Source: Chromohalobacter israelensis
Lineage (GTDB): Bacteria > Pseudomonadota > Gammaproteobacteria > Pseudomonadales > Halomonadaceae
DNA: 64,000 nt
Direction of reading: 5' to 3'
NCBI GenBank assembly: GCA_000761475.1
Contig: JQNW01000007.1
Coordinates: 303,870 to 367,869 of the forward strand
The notes beneath the pieces are model-generated. The model was not told where the DNA came from. It saw only the letters and a program-made list of their open reading frames with translations, and did no database searches. A program made the position numbers and the translations under genes. How positions within the stretch are numbered: the first letter of the stretch is position 1; the number at the start of each line of letters is the position of its first letter. Shown piece by piece: positions 44,222 to 53,762 of this stretch.

Positions 44222-45580
44222 TCAGGCGCCCTGGGTGCCGTTGCCTCGTCCCCGACCGCCGCGACGACGGCGTGGGCGATTCTCGCCACCGTTGCGCTCG
44301 CGCGCGGCGGGGTTGTCGTTGCCGCCTTGCTTGCCCGAGCCGCTCTTGCGTGCGTCGCCGCCCCGGCGCTGACCGCCTCCCGAGGGCTTGCCGTTGCGCT
44401 GACCGCCGCCACCGCGGGGGCTGGTACCCTTGCCGCTGACGAGAGCTTCGCTGGGCTCGAAGCCGGCGATGGTCTGGCGTTCCAGCGTCTGGCGGATCAA
44501 GCGCTCGATGCCTGCGAGTTCCTTGCCTTCCTCCGCACAGACCAGCGAAATGGCATGGCCGCTGGCGCCAGCGCGTCCGGTCCGCCCGATGCGGTGCACG
44601 TAGTCTTCCGCGACGTTGGGCAGCTCGAAATTGACCACCTGCGGTAGCTGGTTGATATCCAGGCCCCGCGCGGCGATGTCGGTGGCGACCAGGACACGAA
44701 TCTCGCCGCTCTTGAAGCCATCGAGCGCCTTGGTGCGCGCGTTCTGGCTCTTGTTGCCATGAATCGCCGCTGCCTCGATGCCGGCCTCTTCGAGGTGACG
44801 GCTCAAGCGGTTGGCGCCGTGCTTGGTTCGCATGAAGACCAGCACCTGTTGCCACTGATGTTCATGGATCAAGTGCGTCAGCAGTGCCGGCTTGCGGGCC
44901 TTGTCCACCGGGTGAATCCACTGGGTGACCGTCTCGGCGGTGGTGTTGCGCGGCGTGACCGAAATTTCCACCGGGTCGTTGACCAGGCCCTTGGCGAGTT
45001 GGCGAATTTCCTGGGAAAAGGTCGCCGAGAACAGCAGGTTCTGACGCTTGCTGGGCAGGGTCTTGAGGATCCGGCGGATATCGTGAATGAAGCCCATGTC
45101 GAGCATGCGGTCGGCTTCGTCGAGCACCAGTACGTCCAGGGCATCGAAGTTCACGGCTTTCTGGCCGTGGAGATCCAGCAAACGGCCCGGTGTCGCCACC
45201 AGGATATCCACACCCCCGCGTAGCTTGGCGATCTGTGGATTGATCTTCACACCCCCGAAGACCACTGCGCTACGCAGCGGCAGGTGCTTGCCGTACGCTT
45301 CGATGTTGGCGCCGATCTGGGCGGCGAGCTCGCGGGTCGGCGTGAGAATCAGGGCGCGAACCTGCTTGCCGGGCGCGCGCGTGCCGGCGGCCAGGCGCTC
45401 GAGAATCGGCAGCGTGAAACCGGCGGTCTTGCCGGTGCCGGTCTGCGCGGCGGCCATGACGTCGCGTCCTTCGAGGACGGCCGGAATCGCCTTGGCCTGG
45501 ATCGGCGAGGGTGTCTCGTAGCCTTGCTCGGCCACGGCATCCAGAATCGGAGCGGAAAGCCCCAGGGAGGTAAAGCTCAT
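44222..45580 (-). CDS. rhlE: DEAD-box RNA helicase RhlE
   Basis: A 452-aa ATP-dependent RNA helicase. The Q motif is GYETPSPIQ, motif [11 protein letters not shown], Ia PTRELAAQ, motif [11 protein letters not shown], motif III FSATFS, motif [13 protein letters not shown] and motif [14 protein letters not shown]. After about residue 375 comes a basic, Gly/Arg/Asn-rich tail ([20 protein letters not shown]), typical for RhlE and thought to hold RNA. It remodels structured RNA in ribosome assembly or mRNA decay. Single gene. Confidence 0.92.
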   Translation of the reverse strand: MSFTSLGLSAPILDAVAEQGYETPSPIQAKAIPAVLEGRDVMAAAQTGTGKTAGFTLPILERLAAGTRAPGKQVRALILTPTRELAAQIGANIEAYGKHLPLRSAVVFGGVKINPQIAKLRGGVDILVATPGRLLDLHGQKAVNFDALDVLVLDEADRMLDMGFIHDIRRILKTLPSKRQNLLFSATFSQEIRQLAKGLVNDPVEISVTPRNTTAETVTQWIHPVDKARKPALLTHLIHEHQWQQVLVFMRTKHGANRLSRHLEEAGIEAAAIHGNKSQNARTKALDGFKSGEIRVLVATDIAARGLDINQLPQVVNFELPNVAEDYVHRIGRTGRAGASGHAISLVCAEEGKELAGIERLIRQTLERQTIAGFEPSEALVSGKGTSPRGGGGQRNGKPSGGGQRRGGDARKSGSGKQGGNDNPAARERNGGENRPRRRRGGRGRGNGTQGA

Positions 45581-45707
45581 GAAATCGTCTCGGTGGCTGC
45601 GAAGTGGGCCAGAATAGGCGGGCAGCGGGCGTGCAGCTTACCGGATATGGGTCGAACGTGCCACTTTGGCCGTATGGACACGGGCGTGTGGCGCTCGAGC
45701 GTTGGTG

Positions 45708-46637
45708 TCACGCGGGGCCGAGCACCCAGGCGCGAAACGCGCGCATGGGCTCGGTCAGATGGCGATGCTGGGGAGTCAGCAAAGACAGCCGTCCCCGACT
45801 GGGGAGCGTATGTGGCAGCGCTTGCACCAGGTTGTGCTGTGCCAGGTCCGCGGCGAGCAGCCGCGTCCAGCCCAGGGTCACGCCTTGGCCGGCCAGGGTC
45901 GCGTTCATGAGCAACTGGAAACTGTTGGCGCGCAGGCTGTGCTCCGGCGTGCGCCAGGCCAGGTTCTGGGCCTGATACCAGCCTTCCCAGGTCAGCCAGT
46001 CATGATAGTGATCCTCCACCACCATCAGGGTGTGGCGCGCCAGCAGATCGTCGGCATCGCGAATGTCGCCGTGTCGGGCCAGGTAGGCCGGGCTGCATAC
46101 CGCGGCGACCTCCTCGTGGGAGAAAATCGCCTCGGCATCGAGGCCGGGGGGATCGACCTCGTGCGGGACGTGATAGTAGATGCCGAGGTCGAACTCGGCG
46201 AGGTCCAGGCGGTGAGGGTCCTCGACCGTCAGGATGCGGATCTCGATATGTGGATGCGCACGCTGGAAGTCGGGAAGCTGCCGCGCCAGCCAGATCGAGG
46301 CGATGGTGGGGCTGGAGGCCAGGGTGAGCTGACGATCGTCACCGCGCCGCCGCAGGCGCGCCGTTTCGTCGCGCAGGTCGCGCAACAGGCGCTGCACCAC
46401 GCCGAAGTAGCGTTCGCCGGCGGGAGTCAGGCGTAGTCCCTCGTAATGACGCTCGAACAGCGGCCGGCCCAGGTCGTCCTCGAGCCGCTTGATCTGGCGG
46501 CTGACGGCGCTCTGGGTCAGGTGCAGTTCGCTGCCGGCCTGCGTGAAACTGGCATGCCGAGCGGCCGCCTCGAAGGCACGCAAGCACGCCAGCGGTGGTA
46601 ACGCATCACGGGAAGACATAGACGTATCCGGGGCCAT
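45708..46637 (-). CDS. LysR-family regulator (GcvA-like)
   Basis: A 309-aa LTTR. The N-terminal winged helix (PLACLRAFEAAARHASFTQAGSELHLTQSAVSRQIKRLEDDLGRPLFER) is of the GcvA/AmpR type, followed by a periplasmic-binding-like effector domain (about 95-300). It lies 35 bp downstream of the CocE-type hydrolase gene on the same strand, so it is probably the local regulator of the transporter-hydrolase unit, cotranscribed with it. ATG 46637 or ATG 46619 could start the protein; both have weak ribosome sites. Confidence 0.85.
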   Translation of the reverse strand: MAPDTSMSSRDALPPLACLRAFEAAARHASFTQAGSELHLTQSAVSRQIKRLEDDLGRPLFERHYEGLRLTPAGERYFGVVQRLLRDLRDETARLRRRGDDRQLTLASSPTIASIWLARQLPDFQRAHPHIEIRILTVEDPHRLDLAEFDLGIYYHVPHEVDPPGLDAEAIFSHEEVAAVCSPAYLARHGDIRDADDLLARHTLMVVEDHYHDWLTWEGWYQAQNLAWRTPEHSLRANSFQLLMNATLAGQGVTLGWTRLLAADLAQHNLVQALPHTLPSRGRLSLLTPQHRHLTEPMRAFRAWVLGPA

Positions 46638-46672
46638 GAAACGACCCCGGAGCATAACATGCACGCTGCCGG

Positions 46673-48709
46673 TCAGATGGCCGTGCGTGGAATCTCGCGC
46701 TGCCACGATTTCTCGCTGACCAGCGTCTCGCCCTCGTGGGCGATCTGCTCGGCGCTGAGGTAGAAGGTGTCTTCGTCGCAGTGCAGGTGGTAGCGACTGG
46801 TCACCTCGACGGCGAACTGGCCGTCGCCTTCCTGGCGACCGGCGCGATAGACCCACTCGATATCGGCGCGGGTGCGCGTGGCATCATTCGGGTGACTGGT
46901 ATAGACCTCCCTGGCCTTCTGTTCGACGCGCAGGCCGTGGTCGGTGAAGCGCACGTCGCCCATGTCGTCCTCGACGGTGACGGTCACTTCGCCGCTGCCG
47001 ACATCTTCGCTGATCGTGCGCTTGGGCTGGCCGGCACGCAGCGTTTCCACGCGACAGGGCGGTGCGCTCTCCGGTGGCGCGAACGGCATCGGCAAGGCGT
47101 TGGCCTTGCAGACGGGCAGTTCCAGCGTCGGAGTGCCAGCATGAAGCGTGAGGTCCGCACGCTTTTTCGGCGACCACACCAACGGGAAGCTGGCGCTGGA
47201 AAGGGCCACGCGAAGGCGGTGTCCCTGGGGCAGGCGATAGCCGATCAGGTCCAGCGGCAGGCGTACGTTCATCGGCTCGCCGGGGACCGGCGGCGTGAGC
47301 GTGCCCGGGTCGTCGCGCAGAGTGAGGTTGAGCGTGCCGTAGGTGATCAGCGCGCTCTCGCCGTTCGGCGCCACGTCGCACAGGCGCACATGGAACTGGC
47401 CACAGTCTTCGGCACTGGCGAGCGTCACCGCCACAGTCGGTTGGCCGAGAATGTCGAGCCCCTCGAGGTAGGGCGCGGAATCGAAGGTCAGCGACAGGCC
47501 ATCGTCGCGGCGCTGGTCCGGCGGGAAGTCGGCGCCGAACCAGAGCGGAATGTACTCGCCCTGCAGCGAGCCGGCGGTCAGCGGCGAGGCGATCAGGCGG
47601 TCATTGGTCAATCGACCTTCGGGTTCCAGCCCCCGATCGCCGAGACCGAGGGTCAGCGTCTCGACCTCGTCACTGGGCGCGGGCCAGCCGTGGGTGCGCA
47701 CCCAATGCCCCGGGCGTTCGAGGTATTTCGGCGCGGGCGGTACGCCATCCTGCAGATAGAAGGTGCACGAGGGCTCGTCCATGATGCCGGTGTCGGTATC
47801 CTTGAGCCAATGATCCCACCAGCGCAGCGCCTCCTGCAGAAAGCCGATGGCCGGGTCGGGGATCGCAAAGTGCGGGTACTTGTGCATCCAGGGTCCGATC
47901 AGTGCCTTCTTGGGACACGACAGGTGCTCCATCATCCGCGGAATGGCGTCGATGTAGGAATCGGCCCACCCGCTGATCATATAGACAGCCGCTTCGATGC
48001 CGCCTAGCTCTTGATGATAGCCCTCGCAGATCGAACCGTGTTTCCAGTAGTCGTCGCGATGCTGGTGCTCGAGCCAGGTTTCCGCCAGCAAAGGCATGTT
48101 GTCGAGGCGATGTTTCCACATCTCGCGCCATCGATCGCCGACCAGCGCCGGGTCGGGCACGGCGGCGGAGAAACTGAGCATGGTTGCCGCCCAGCCGAGA
48201 TTCTCGAGCAGCATGTTGCCGCCCTTGTAATGGATGTCGTCGGCGTAGCGGTCGTCGGTGGAGCACAATGTGATGATCGCCTTGAGCGGCTCGGGGCGCA
48301 GCGCGGCGAGTTGCAGGCTGTTGAAGCCGCCCCAGGAGATGCCCATCATGCCGAGCTTGCCGTCGCACCAAGGCTGGGCGGCGATCCAGTCGATCACCTC
48401 CAGCGCATCACGCTGTTCCTGGGGGGCGTACTCGTCCTCCATCAGCCCGTCGGACTCGCCGTTGCCACGCATGTCGACGCGCACGCAGGCGTAGCCGTGG
48501 CCGGCGAACCAGGGGTGGGTCAGCTCGTCGCGCACCGCCGTGCCGTCGCGCTTGCGGTAGGGCAGGTACTCGAGGATCGCCGGCACCGGCGTTGACTCGG
48601 CATCCTCGGGCAACCAGATGCGGGCCGCCAAGCGCGTGCCGTCGGCGAGCACGATCCATTGGTTCTCTATTTCCCGCACGCGGTGGGGGAAGTCATGCTT
48701 GATGTTCAT
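46673..48709 (-). CDS. CocE/NonD-family serine hydrolase
   Basis: A 678-aa X-Pro dipeptidyl-peptidase-like hydrolase. The alpha/beta-hydrolase domain carries AILEYLPYRKRDGT, the GYACVRVDMRGNGESDG oxyanion region and the nucleophile elbow MMGISWGGFNS (Ser). Later come ISGWADSYIDA and GPWMHKYPHF with the acid and histidine segments. A C-terminal jelly-roll domain (about 400-600) is typical of CocE. The family hydrolyses esters (cocaine), beta-lactam-type amides or acyl-peptides. Its start overlaps the BCCT transporter stop by four bases (ATGA), so it probably processes whatever that carrier imports. No signal peptide: cytoplasmic. Confidence 0.87.
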   Translation of the reverse strand: MNIKHDFPHRVREIENQWIVLADGTRLAARIWLPEDAESTPVPAILEYLPYRKRDGTAVRDELTHPWFAGHGYACVRVDMRGNGESDGLMEDEYAPQEQRDALEVIDWIAAQPWCDGKLGMMGISWGGFNSLQLAALRPEPLKAIITLCSTDDRYADDIHYKGGNMLLENLGWAATMLSFSAAVPDPALVGDRWREMWKHRLDNMPLLAETWLEHQHRDDYWKHGSICEGYHQELGGIEAAVYMISGWADSYIDAIPRMMEHLSCPKKALIGPWMHKYPHFAIPDPAIGFLQEALRWWDHWLKDTDTGIMDEPSCTFYLQDGVPPAPKYLERPGHWVRTHGWPAPSDEVETLTLGLGDRGLEPEGRLTNDRLIASPLTAGSLQGEYIPLWFGADFPPDQRRDDGLSLTFDSAPYLEGLDILGQPTVAVTLASAEDCGQFHVRLCDVAPNGESALITYGTLNLTLRDDPGTLTPPVPGEPMNVRLPLDLIGYRLPQGHRLRVALSSASFPLVWSPKKRADLTLHAGTPTLELPVCKANALPMPFAPPESAPPCRVETLRAGQPKRTISEDVGSGEVTVTVEDDMGDVRFTDHGLRVEQKAREVYTSHPNDATRTRADIEWVYRAGRQEGDGQFAVEVTSRYHLHCDEDTFYLSAEQIAHEGETLVSEKSWQREIPRTAI

Positions 48710-50256
48710 GCGTCGTCCTTGGAGGCGTGAGAAGAGAGCGCGGGAGCCGCGAGGCGTTCGGGATGTTTCAGCCAGCGCCATAGCGAGCCGGAGGCCAGCA
48801 GGACGATCAACAGCGCCGGCAGGCCACCGAGGTTGGACAGCATCTTGACGCCGTCGATACCCACGAAACTGACCATGACCCAGGACACGATGCCCACGAT
48901 GACACCCCACAGGACCTTCATCGACACGCCCGTGTTGAGGTCCGAGTCGGCGGTCAGGCCGCGTATGCACAGGTTGCCGATGGCATCGGTCTGCGAGTCC
49001 GCCGCCGTGACGTAGGAGATGTAGGCGATGAAGAGCAGCAGAGGGATCCAGAGGCCGGCGAAGGGCAGCTGGCGGAACAGCTCGTAAAGCACGTTTTCCA
49101 CGCCGCGGTCGTTGAGGATGGCGTGCAGGTCGACACCGGTGTGCGCCTGGTAATAGAGCGCCGCGCCGGAAAAGATGATGACCCAGACACTGGCGAAGAG
49201 CGCCGGATACAGCAGGTTGACGCGCAGGAACTCGCGCACCGTGTAGCCGCGCGAGATCTTGCCCAGGAACAGCGCCGCCATGGGTGCCCAGGCGAACCAG
49301 ACCGCCCAGTAGAAGATCGACCACCAATGCGGCCACTGATCGTCGCCGGCGGCCCCGGTGAACAGGCTCCTGGTGAAGAAGTCATCGAGATAGACGCCGA
49401 AGGATTCCACGCCCAGGGACAGCATGAAGCTCGTCGGCCCCACCACGAAGATGAATACCCCCAGGATCATCAGGAGCACGGCATTCAGCGACGACAGGCG
49501 CGCGATGCCCTTCTGGATGCCGCTGGCCGCCGAGATGACGAAGGTCACCACGATCAGGGCGATGACCACGCCCAGGCGCAGGGGGCTGGTCTCGCCGCCC
49601 AGGTACTGGCCCGCGCCGCCGGCCAGCGTCAGGGCGCCGGTACCCAGCGACGAGGCCATGCCGGCCACCAGGGCGTAGAGCGAGACGGCGTCGATCAGAC
49701 CGCCGAAGCGTTTCACCCTGGGGCCGAAGAGCGGCTCCAGCATGCTCGAGATCGAGAAGCGTAGGCGCAGATTGTAGAAGGCCAGCGCGAAGATCAGCGC
49801 CGGCACGGCATAGATGGCGTAGGGCGTGAACGACCAGTGCAGGAACATGGTCGACATCGCGAACAGCATGGCATCGCTGGAGCCGGCCTCCAGGCCCAGC
49901 GATTCGGGCGGCGCCATGAAGTGATACAGCGGCTCGGCGGTGGTCCAGAACAGCACCCCGACGGCCAGCGTGGTGCACAGCGTGATCGAGAACCAGCGCA
50001 GGCGGGAGAGCAGCGGCGTGGCGTCGCGTCCGCCGATACGCACATGACCGAGCGGCGAGAAATAGACGATGACGGCCATCGCCAGCAGGTACAGGCTCCC
50101 CAGGCTGAAGAGCCACGAAAAATGCGTGAGAATGGCATCGTTGAGGGCACTGGCGGTAGCCAGGAAGGCGTCGAGGTCGACGTAACTGGCGATCACCGCG
50201 GCCAGCAGCACGAGAAAGGTCGGCCAGAATACCAAGGGCCGTAGCGACGTTTGCAT
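48706..50256 (-). CDS. BCCT-family (betaine/carnitine/choline) transporter
   Basis: A 516-aa transporter with 12 helices. BCCT hallmarks include the tryptophan-rich segment HWWSIFYWAVWFAWAPMAALFLGKISRGYTVREF, the glycine stretch MASSLGTGALTLAGGAGQYLGG and FAMSTMFLHWSFTPYAIYA. Termini are short, lacking the long C-terminal osmosensing tail of BetP, which suggests a nutrient carrier more than an osmotic one. ATG 50256 is chosen over the GTG one codon upstream. It is translationally coupled to a CocE-type hydrolase, pointing to a quaternary amine or zwitterion carrying an ester or amide bond. Substrate unknown. Confidence 0.9.
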   Translation of the reverse strand: MQTSLRPLVFWPTFLVLLAAVIASYVDLDAFLATASALNDAILTHFSWLFSLGSLYLLAMAVIVYFSPLGHVRIGGRDATPLLSRLRWFSITLCTTLAVGVLFWTTAEPLYHFMAPPESLGLEAGSSDAMLFAMSTMFLHWSFTPYAIYAVPALIFALAFYNLRLRFSISSMLEPLFGPRVKRFGGLIDAVSLYALVAGMASSLGTGALTLAGGAGQYLGGETSPLRLGVVIALIVVTFVISAASGIQKGIARLSSLNAVLLMILGVFIFVVGPTSFMLSLGVESFGVYLDDFFTRSLFTGAAGDDQWPHWWSIFYWAVWFAWAPMAALFLGKISRGYTVREFLRVNLLYPALFASVWVIIFSGAALYYQAHTGVDLHAILNDRGVENVLYELFRQLPFAGLWIPLLLFIAYISYVTAADSQTDAIGNLCIRGLTADSDLNTGVSMKVLWGVIVGIVSWVMVSFVGIDGVKMLSNLGGLPALLIVLLASGSLWRWLKHPERLAAPALSSHASKDDA

Positions 50257-50450
50257 CACCCTGTCTCCGTTTGTCGTTATCGTGTGGCGTCATGCGCCGA
50301 TAGCATGGCATGCCACTTTACCGACACACCGGGCACCACGCTCAAACGCTGCCTGGTAATGGGGGTATGCACACGACGCATGGCACCACCCGAGTCGGCG
50401 GTCCCCCGGGTATCGCCGAAGGCACACGACGCAACGCGAGGCGCTCCGCC

Positions 50451-50657
50451 ATGGACCCCGAGGATCTACACAAGCTCACCACCCGCACCATGCCGTTCGG
50501 CAAGTACGCAGGTCGCCCGATTGCCGATCTCCCCGGCCCCTATCTGGCCTGGTTCGCCCGGGAGGGCTTTCCGCAGGGGGAAATCGGGCGGCTGCTCGCC
50601 TTGATGCATGAAATCGACCACAACGGCCTCAACGCGCTGCTCGAACCGCTGCGCTGA
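50451..50657 (+). CDS. DUF3820 small protein
   Basis: A 68-aa protein with the DUF3820 signature TMPFGKYAGRPIADLPGPYLAWFAREGFPQGEIGRLL. DUF3820 resembles a putative quorum-sensing or nucleic-acid-linked fold but has no proven role. Start ATG 50451; in-frame sequence further upstream is not family-like. It ends three bases before the convergent DUF606 gene end. Confidence 0.85.
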   Translation: MDPEDLHKLTTRTMPFGKYAGRPIADLPGPYLAWFAREGFPQGEIGRLLALMHEIDHNGLNALLEPLR

Positions 50658-50660
50658 CGC

Positions 50661-51143
50661 TCATCCCGCGGTGGCAGTTCTGGCCTGCTGGCCCCGTCGC
50701 CGCGTATTGCTCAGGTAAATCAGCACCAGGGCGCCGGCGAGCAGGGCCAGGGCGGTATAGCGCGAGGCGTCCAGCGGCATGCGGGCGTTGCCCAGCCAGC
50801 CGAAGTTGTCGATCAACACGCTCATCAGCAATTGACCGGAGATCGTCGCGACCGTGGCGGCGGCGGTGCCGACGCGGGGCACGGCGAAGACGATGACGAG
50901 CATGTAGACCACGCCGAACAGGGCGCCGATCAACTGCCATTTGGGAACCGTGAACAAGGTCTCGCTGTGCGCGGGCTCGAAGAAGAACATCAACAGAAAG
51001 GTGACCAAGGCACCCGAGGCAAAGGTCAGCCAGGCGCTTTCCAGCACGCCGACATTGGCGCCGAGACGGCCGTTGATCGACGATTGCGCGGCGAGAGCCG
51101 CGCCGCCGACGAGAAGCACGAGAAAGATGAACGGCAGTAGCAT
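50661..51143 (-). CDS. DMT-superfamily DUF606 (YdcZ-like) membrane protein, second of pair
   Basis: A 160-aa protein with five hydrophobic helices. The DUF606 features are visible: AAQSSINGRLGANVGVLESAWLTFASGALVTFLLMFFF, then PKWQLIGALFGVVYMLVIVFAVPRVGTAAATVATISGQLLMSVLIDNFGWLG. AAGGAG precedes ATG 51143. It follows its paralogue with 10 bp between, so the two probably form a heteromeric half-size transporter. Substrate unknown. Confidence 0.87.
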   Translation of the reverse strand: MLLPFIFLVLLVGGAALAAQSSINGRLGANVGVLESAWLTFASGALVTFLLMFFFEPAHSETLFTVPKWQLIGALFGVVYMLVIVFAVPRVGTAAATVATISGQLLMSVLIDNFGWLGNARMPLDASRYTALALLAGALVLIYLSNTRRRGQQARTATAG

Positions 51144-51153
51144 GGGAGTCTCC

Positions 51154-51582
51154 TTACTGCATGAGCCCGAGGGCGGCGATGATCAATAGCAGGGCGAGAA
51201 GCCGGTAGCCGTCGACGGCGCGACGTTCGCTGCCCAGCAGCCCGAAGTGGTCGATGACCAGGCTGGCGGCGACCTGGCCGCTGAGAATGCCGATCATGGT
51301 CGTGCCCACGCCCACGAAGGGCGTGGCGATGGTGAGCACGACGACGTAGACCGGGCCGAGAATGCCGCCGGTCAATAGCCAGCGGGGTTGCTGGAACAAC
51401 TGCCCCAGCCGGGGCCGGGCGAAGATCAAGGCCAGGGTCAGCAACAACCCGCCGACGAGAAAGATCGACAGGGTCGCCGAGAAGTGGCCGATGTCCTCGC
51501 CCAGGGGACCGAGCAGACCGGCCTCCATGGACAGGCCCATGCCGGCCAGCAGTACGGCCAGCAAGATGACGATGGTTTTCAT
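51154..51582 (-). CDS. DMT-superfamily DUF606 (YdcZ-like) membrane protein, first of pair
   Basis: A 142-aa protein with five hydrophobic helices and the same pattern as its neighbour: QPRWLLTGGILGPVYVVVLTIATPFVGVGTTMIGILSGQVAASLVIDHFGLLG. GGAGG lies upstream of ATG 51582. It is divergent from a LysR gene with an 84-bp intergenic region, so that regulator is the likely controller. Paired small DUF606 proteins are best explained as two halves of a ten-helix DMT-like carrier. Confidence 0.87.
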   Translation of the reverse strand: MKTIVILLAVLLAGMGLSMEAGLLGPLGEDIGHFSATLSIFLVGGLLLTLALIFARPRLGQLFQQPRWLLTGGILGPVYVVVLTIATPFVGVGTTMIGILSGQVAASLVIDHFGLLGSERRAVDGYRLLALLLIIAALGLMQ

Positions 51583-51666
51583 GAGGAACCTCCGTAAAAG
51601 GAAGGCGACGATAGCGCCTTGCTCTTAGCGCTACAATGCGATGGTTTGGCATAGGTGAATTGCATT

Positions 51667-52596
51667 ATGAGCAACTCGATCTCACTGGTGGCGCTGCGTT
51701 TGTTCGTACGCGTCGCGGCCACGGGAAGCTTTGCGGGGGCGGCGCGTCAGCAGGGGCTGCCGGCCTCGTCGGTGTCGCGCCATATCGCGGCGCTGGAAAA
51801 GGCGCTGGGTCAGCGGCTGCTCTATCGACACACGCGTGCGGTGCGGCTGACGGAAGTGGGGGAGCGGTATTACCAGCAGGTGCGCGAGATTCTGGATACG
51901 CTGGATATCGCTAGCGAGCAGGCGGCGGGCACGGCATCACAGCCCCAGGGGCTGTTGCGCATCAACGCGCCGGTGGCATTCGGCCGGCGGCATATCGCGC
52001 CACGCCTGGCGAGTTTTCAGGCCAGGTATCCGCGAATCGAGACGGAGCTGACGCTCAGCGATGCCTTCATCGACCCGGTGCAGGAAGGCGTCGATGTCGT
52101 GGTGCGGGTGGGAGCCCTGAACGATTCCAGCCTGGTGGCACGTCGACTGGCCGAGCAGCACTTCGTGGTGTGCGCCGCGCCGGATTATCTGGCGCAATGG
52201 GGAATACCTGCCACACCCGAGTCGCTGGTGGAGCACAACTGCCTGATCTACAAGGGGACGCGAGGCGTCCAGCAATGGTATTTCCGGTCCGAGGGCGCTC
52301 GCCGGTATCAGGTGCGCGAAGTGCGCGGCAACTTGCGCAGCAACAACGCCGAGAGCCTGCTGGAAGCCGCCTTGCAGGGCCAGGGCATCGTGCTGTTCCC
52401 GACATGGCTGATCCACGCCGAGCTCAAGGCCGGGCGGCTGATACCCGTGCTGTCCGATTGGGAAGCGTCCGGCGAGCCTGCCCCGCAAGGCATTCATGCG
52501 ATCTTTCCGGAAAACCGCTTGCGTTCTTCCAAGGTGGCGGCGTTCCTGGAGGACCTGCAAGCGACGATCGGCGAGCCGCCGTATTGGGATGCTTGA
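51667..52596 (+). CDS. LysR-family regulator (divergent from DUF606 pair)
   Basis: A 309-aa LTTR. The winged helix has SLVALRLFVRVAATGSFAGAARQQGLPASSVSRHIAALEKALGQRLLYR, and the effector domain (about 90-300) has DVVVRVGALNDSSLVARRLAEQHFVVCAAPDYL, typical of the CrgA/AaeR-like group. ATG 51667 with AGGTGA eight bases upstream is preferred over GTG 51655. Arrangement back to back with the DUF606 genes suggests it regulates them. Confidence 0.87.
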   Translation: MSNSISLVALRLFVRVAATGSFAGAARQQGLPASSVSRHIAALEKALGQRLLYRHTRAVRLTEVGERYYQQVREILDTLDIASEQAAGTASQPQGLLRINAPVAFGRRHIAPRLASFQARYPRIETELTLSDAFIDPVQEGVDVVVRVGALNDSSLVARRLAEQHFVVCAAPDYLAQWGIPATPESLVEHNCLIYKGTRGVQQWYFRSEGARRYQVREVRGNLRSNNAESLLEAALQGQGIVLFPTWLIHAELKAGRLIPVLSDWEASGEPAPQGIHAIFPENRLRSSKVAAFLEDLQATIGEPPYWDA

Positions 52597-52611
52597 GGCC
52601 GGTCGCCTGCG

Positions 52612-53034
52612 TCATGAGGGGGGCAGGTTCTCCGGTCCGAAGGAGTCGGGCAGTAACTCCTCCATGGTGTAGTGCTTGAGCGGATTGCCTTCGCCGTCGA
52701 GGACGACGATGACGGTCGCCGGGGTCGCGAATTCGCGAATGCGCTGGCGGCAGTCGCCGCAGGGCGTGCACAGGTGATGCCCGGGCCCGATGACGTAAAG
52801 CGTGACGATCTCGCGCTCGCCCTGGGCGATCATCGCGCCGATGGCACCGGCTTCGGCGCAGAGCCCCTTGAAGTTGGCGCTTTCCACGTTGCAGCCCAGG
52901 TAATGCCGGCCGCTCTCGGTGATCAGCAGGGCTCCCACCGGGTGCCGGGAGTAGGGGGCATAGGCGCTGTCGCGCACCGCGATCAACGCCCGGCGCGAGG
53001 CCTCGGAAAGAGGCGTGAAATGCGGCTCAGTCAT
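52612..53034 (-). CDS. cdd: Cytidine deaminase
   Basis: A 140-aa zinc deaminase converting cytidine and deoxycytidine to the uridine forms. Substrate and zinc sites are visible: [20 protein letters not shown] (zinc Cys and catalytic Glu) and [10 protein letters not shown] (two zinc Cys). The usual CAERTA reads CAEAGA here, a change outside the ligands. It is the last gene of the deo operon and its start overlaps the deoD end by eight bases. It feeds deoxyuridine to the phosphorylases upstream. Confidence 0.9.
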   Translation of the reverse strand: MTEPHFTPLSEASRRALIAVRDSAYAPYSRHPVGALLITESGRHYLGCNVESANFKGLCAEAGAIGAMIAQGEREIVTLYVIGPGHHLCTPCGDCRQRIREFATPATVIVVLDGEGNPLKHYTMEELLPDSFGPENLPPS

Positions 53035-53758
53035 GGGAGGTGTCCTCGTCGTCGCGCAACAGGCCCTCGAGAGTGATGGCCATCATGTCGTGAAAGCCGG
53101 TCTGGCGCGTCTGCGCATCGAGGGCTTCGCCCTTCAGGATATGATCGGAGACCGTGCACACGGTCAAGGCGCGGGCGCCGAACTCGGCGCACACGCCGTA
53201 CAGGCCGGCGGCTTCCATCTCGACGCCGAGCACGCCATGGCGCTTCATGACCTCGAACATGGCCTCGTCGGGCGAGTAGAAGAGATCTGCCGAGAACAGG
53301 TTGCCGACCTTGACGGGGGTGCCGCGTGCGCTGGCGGCGTCGACGGTGTGGCGGGTCAGCGCGTAGTCGGCGATGGCGGCGAAGTCATGCCCCTTGAAGC
53401 GGGCGCGATTGACGCCGGAGTCGGTGCAGGCCCCCATGCCCACCACGATGTCGTTGACGGCCACGTCGTCGCGCACCGCGCCGCAGGAACCCACACGCAC
53501 CAGGCGCTTCACGCCGTAGTCGGTGATCAGCTCCTTGGCGTAGATGGAGAGCGAGGGAATGCCCATGCCGCTGCCCATGACCGACAGGCGACGGCCGCGA
53601 TAGGTGCCGGTGAAGCCGAGCATGTTGCGCACCCGGTTGACGCACTCGATGTCTTCCAGAAAGGTCTCGGCGATGAATTGGGCGCGCAGCGGGTCGCCGG
53701 GCATGAGCACGGTGTCGGCGAAGGCGCCGGCGGGGGCATCGATGTGCGGGGTCGACAT
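53027..53758 (-). CDS. deoD: Purine nucleoside phosphorylase DeoD
   Basis: A 243-aa hexameric-type PNP. Motifs are [20 protein letters not shown] (phosphate site), [32 protein letters not shown] and the substrate loop [15 protein letters not shown], with the catalytic Asp in [11 protein letters not shown]. It splits purine (deoxy)nucleosides into base and (deoxy)ribose-1-phosphate. Start ATG 53758 lies four bases after the deoB stop. Part of the deoC-A-B-D-cdd operon. Confidence 0.92.
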   Translation of the reverse strand: MSTPHIDAPAGAFADTVLMPGDPLRAQFIAETFLEDIECVNRVRNMLGFTGTYRGRRLSVMGSGMGIPSLSIYAKELITDYGVKRLVRVGSCGAVRDDVAVNDIVVGMGACTDSGVNRARFKGHDFAAIADYALTRHTVDAASARGTPVKVGNLFSADLFYSPDEAMFEVMKRHGVLGVEMEAAGLYGVCAEFGARALTVCTVSDHILKGEALDAQTRQTGFHDMMAITLEGLLRDDEDTSHD

Positions 53759-53762
53759 GGCG

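Noticed and set aside
46673..49336. 887-residue frame suggesting a membrane-hydrolase fusion
   Set aside because: The N-terminal 209 residues are an out-of-frame shadow of the BCCT gene; the hydrolase begins at 48709 with an ATGA overlap.
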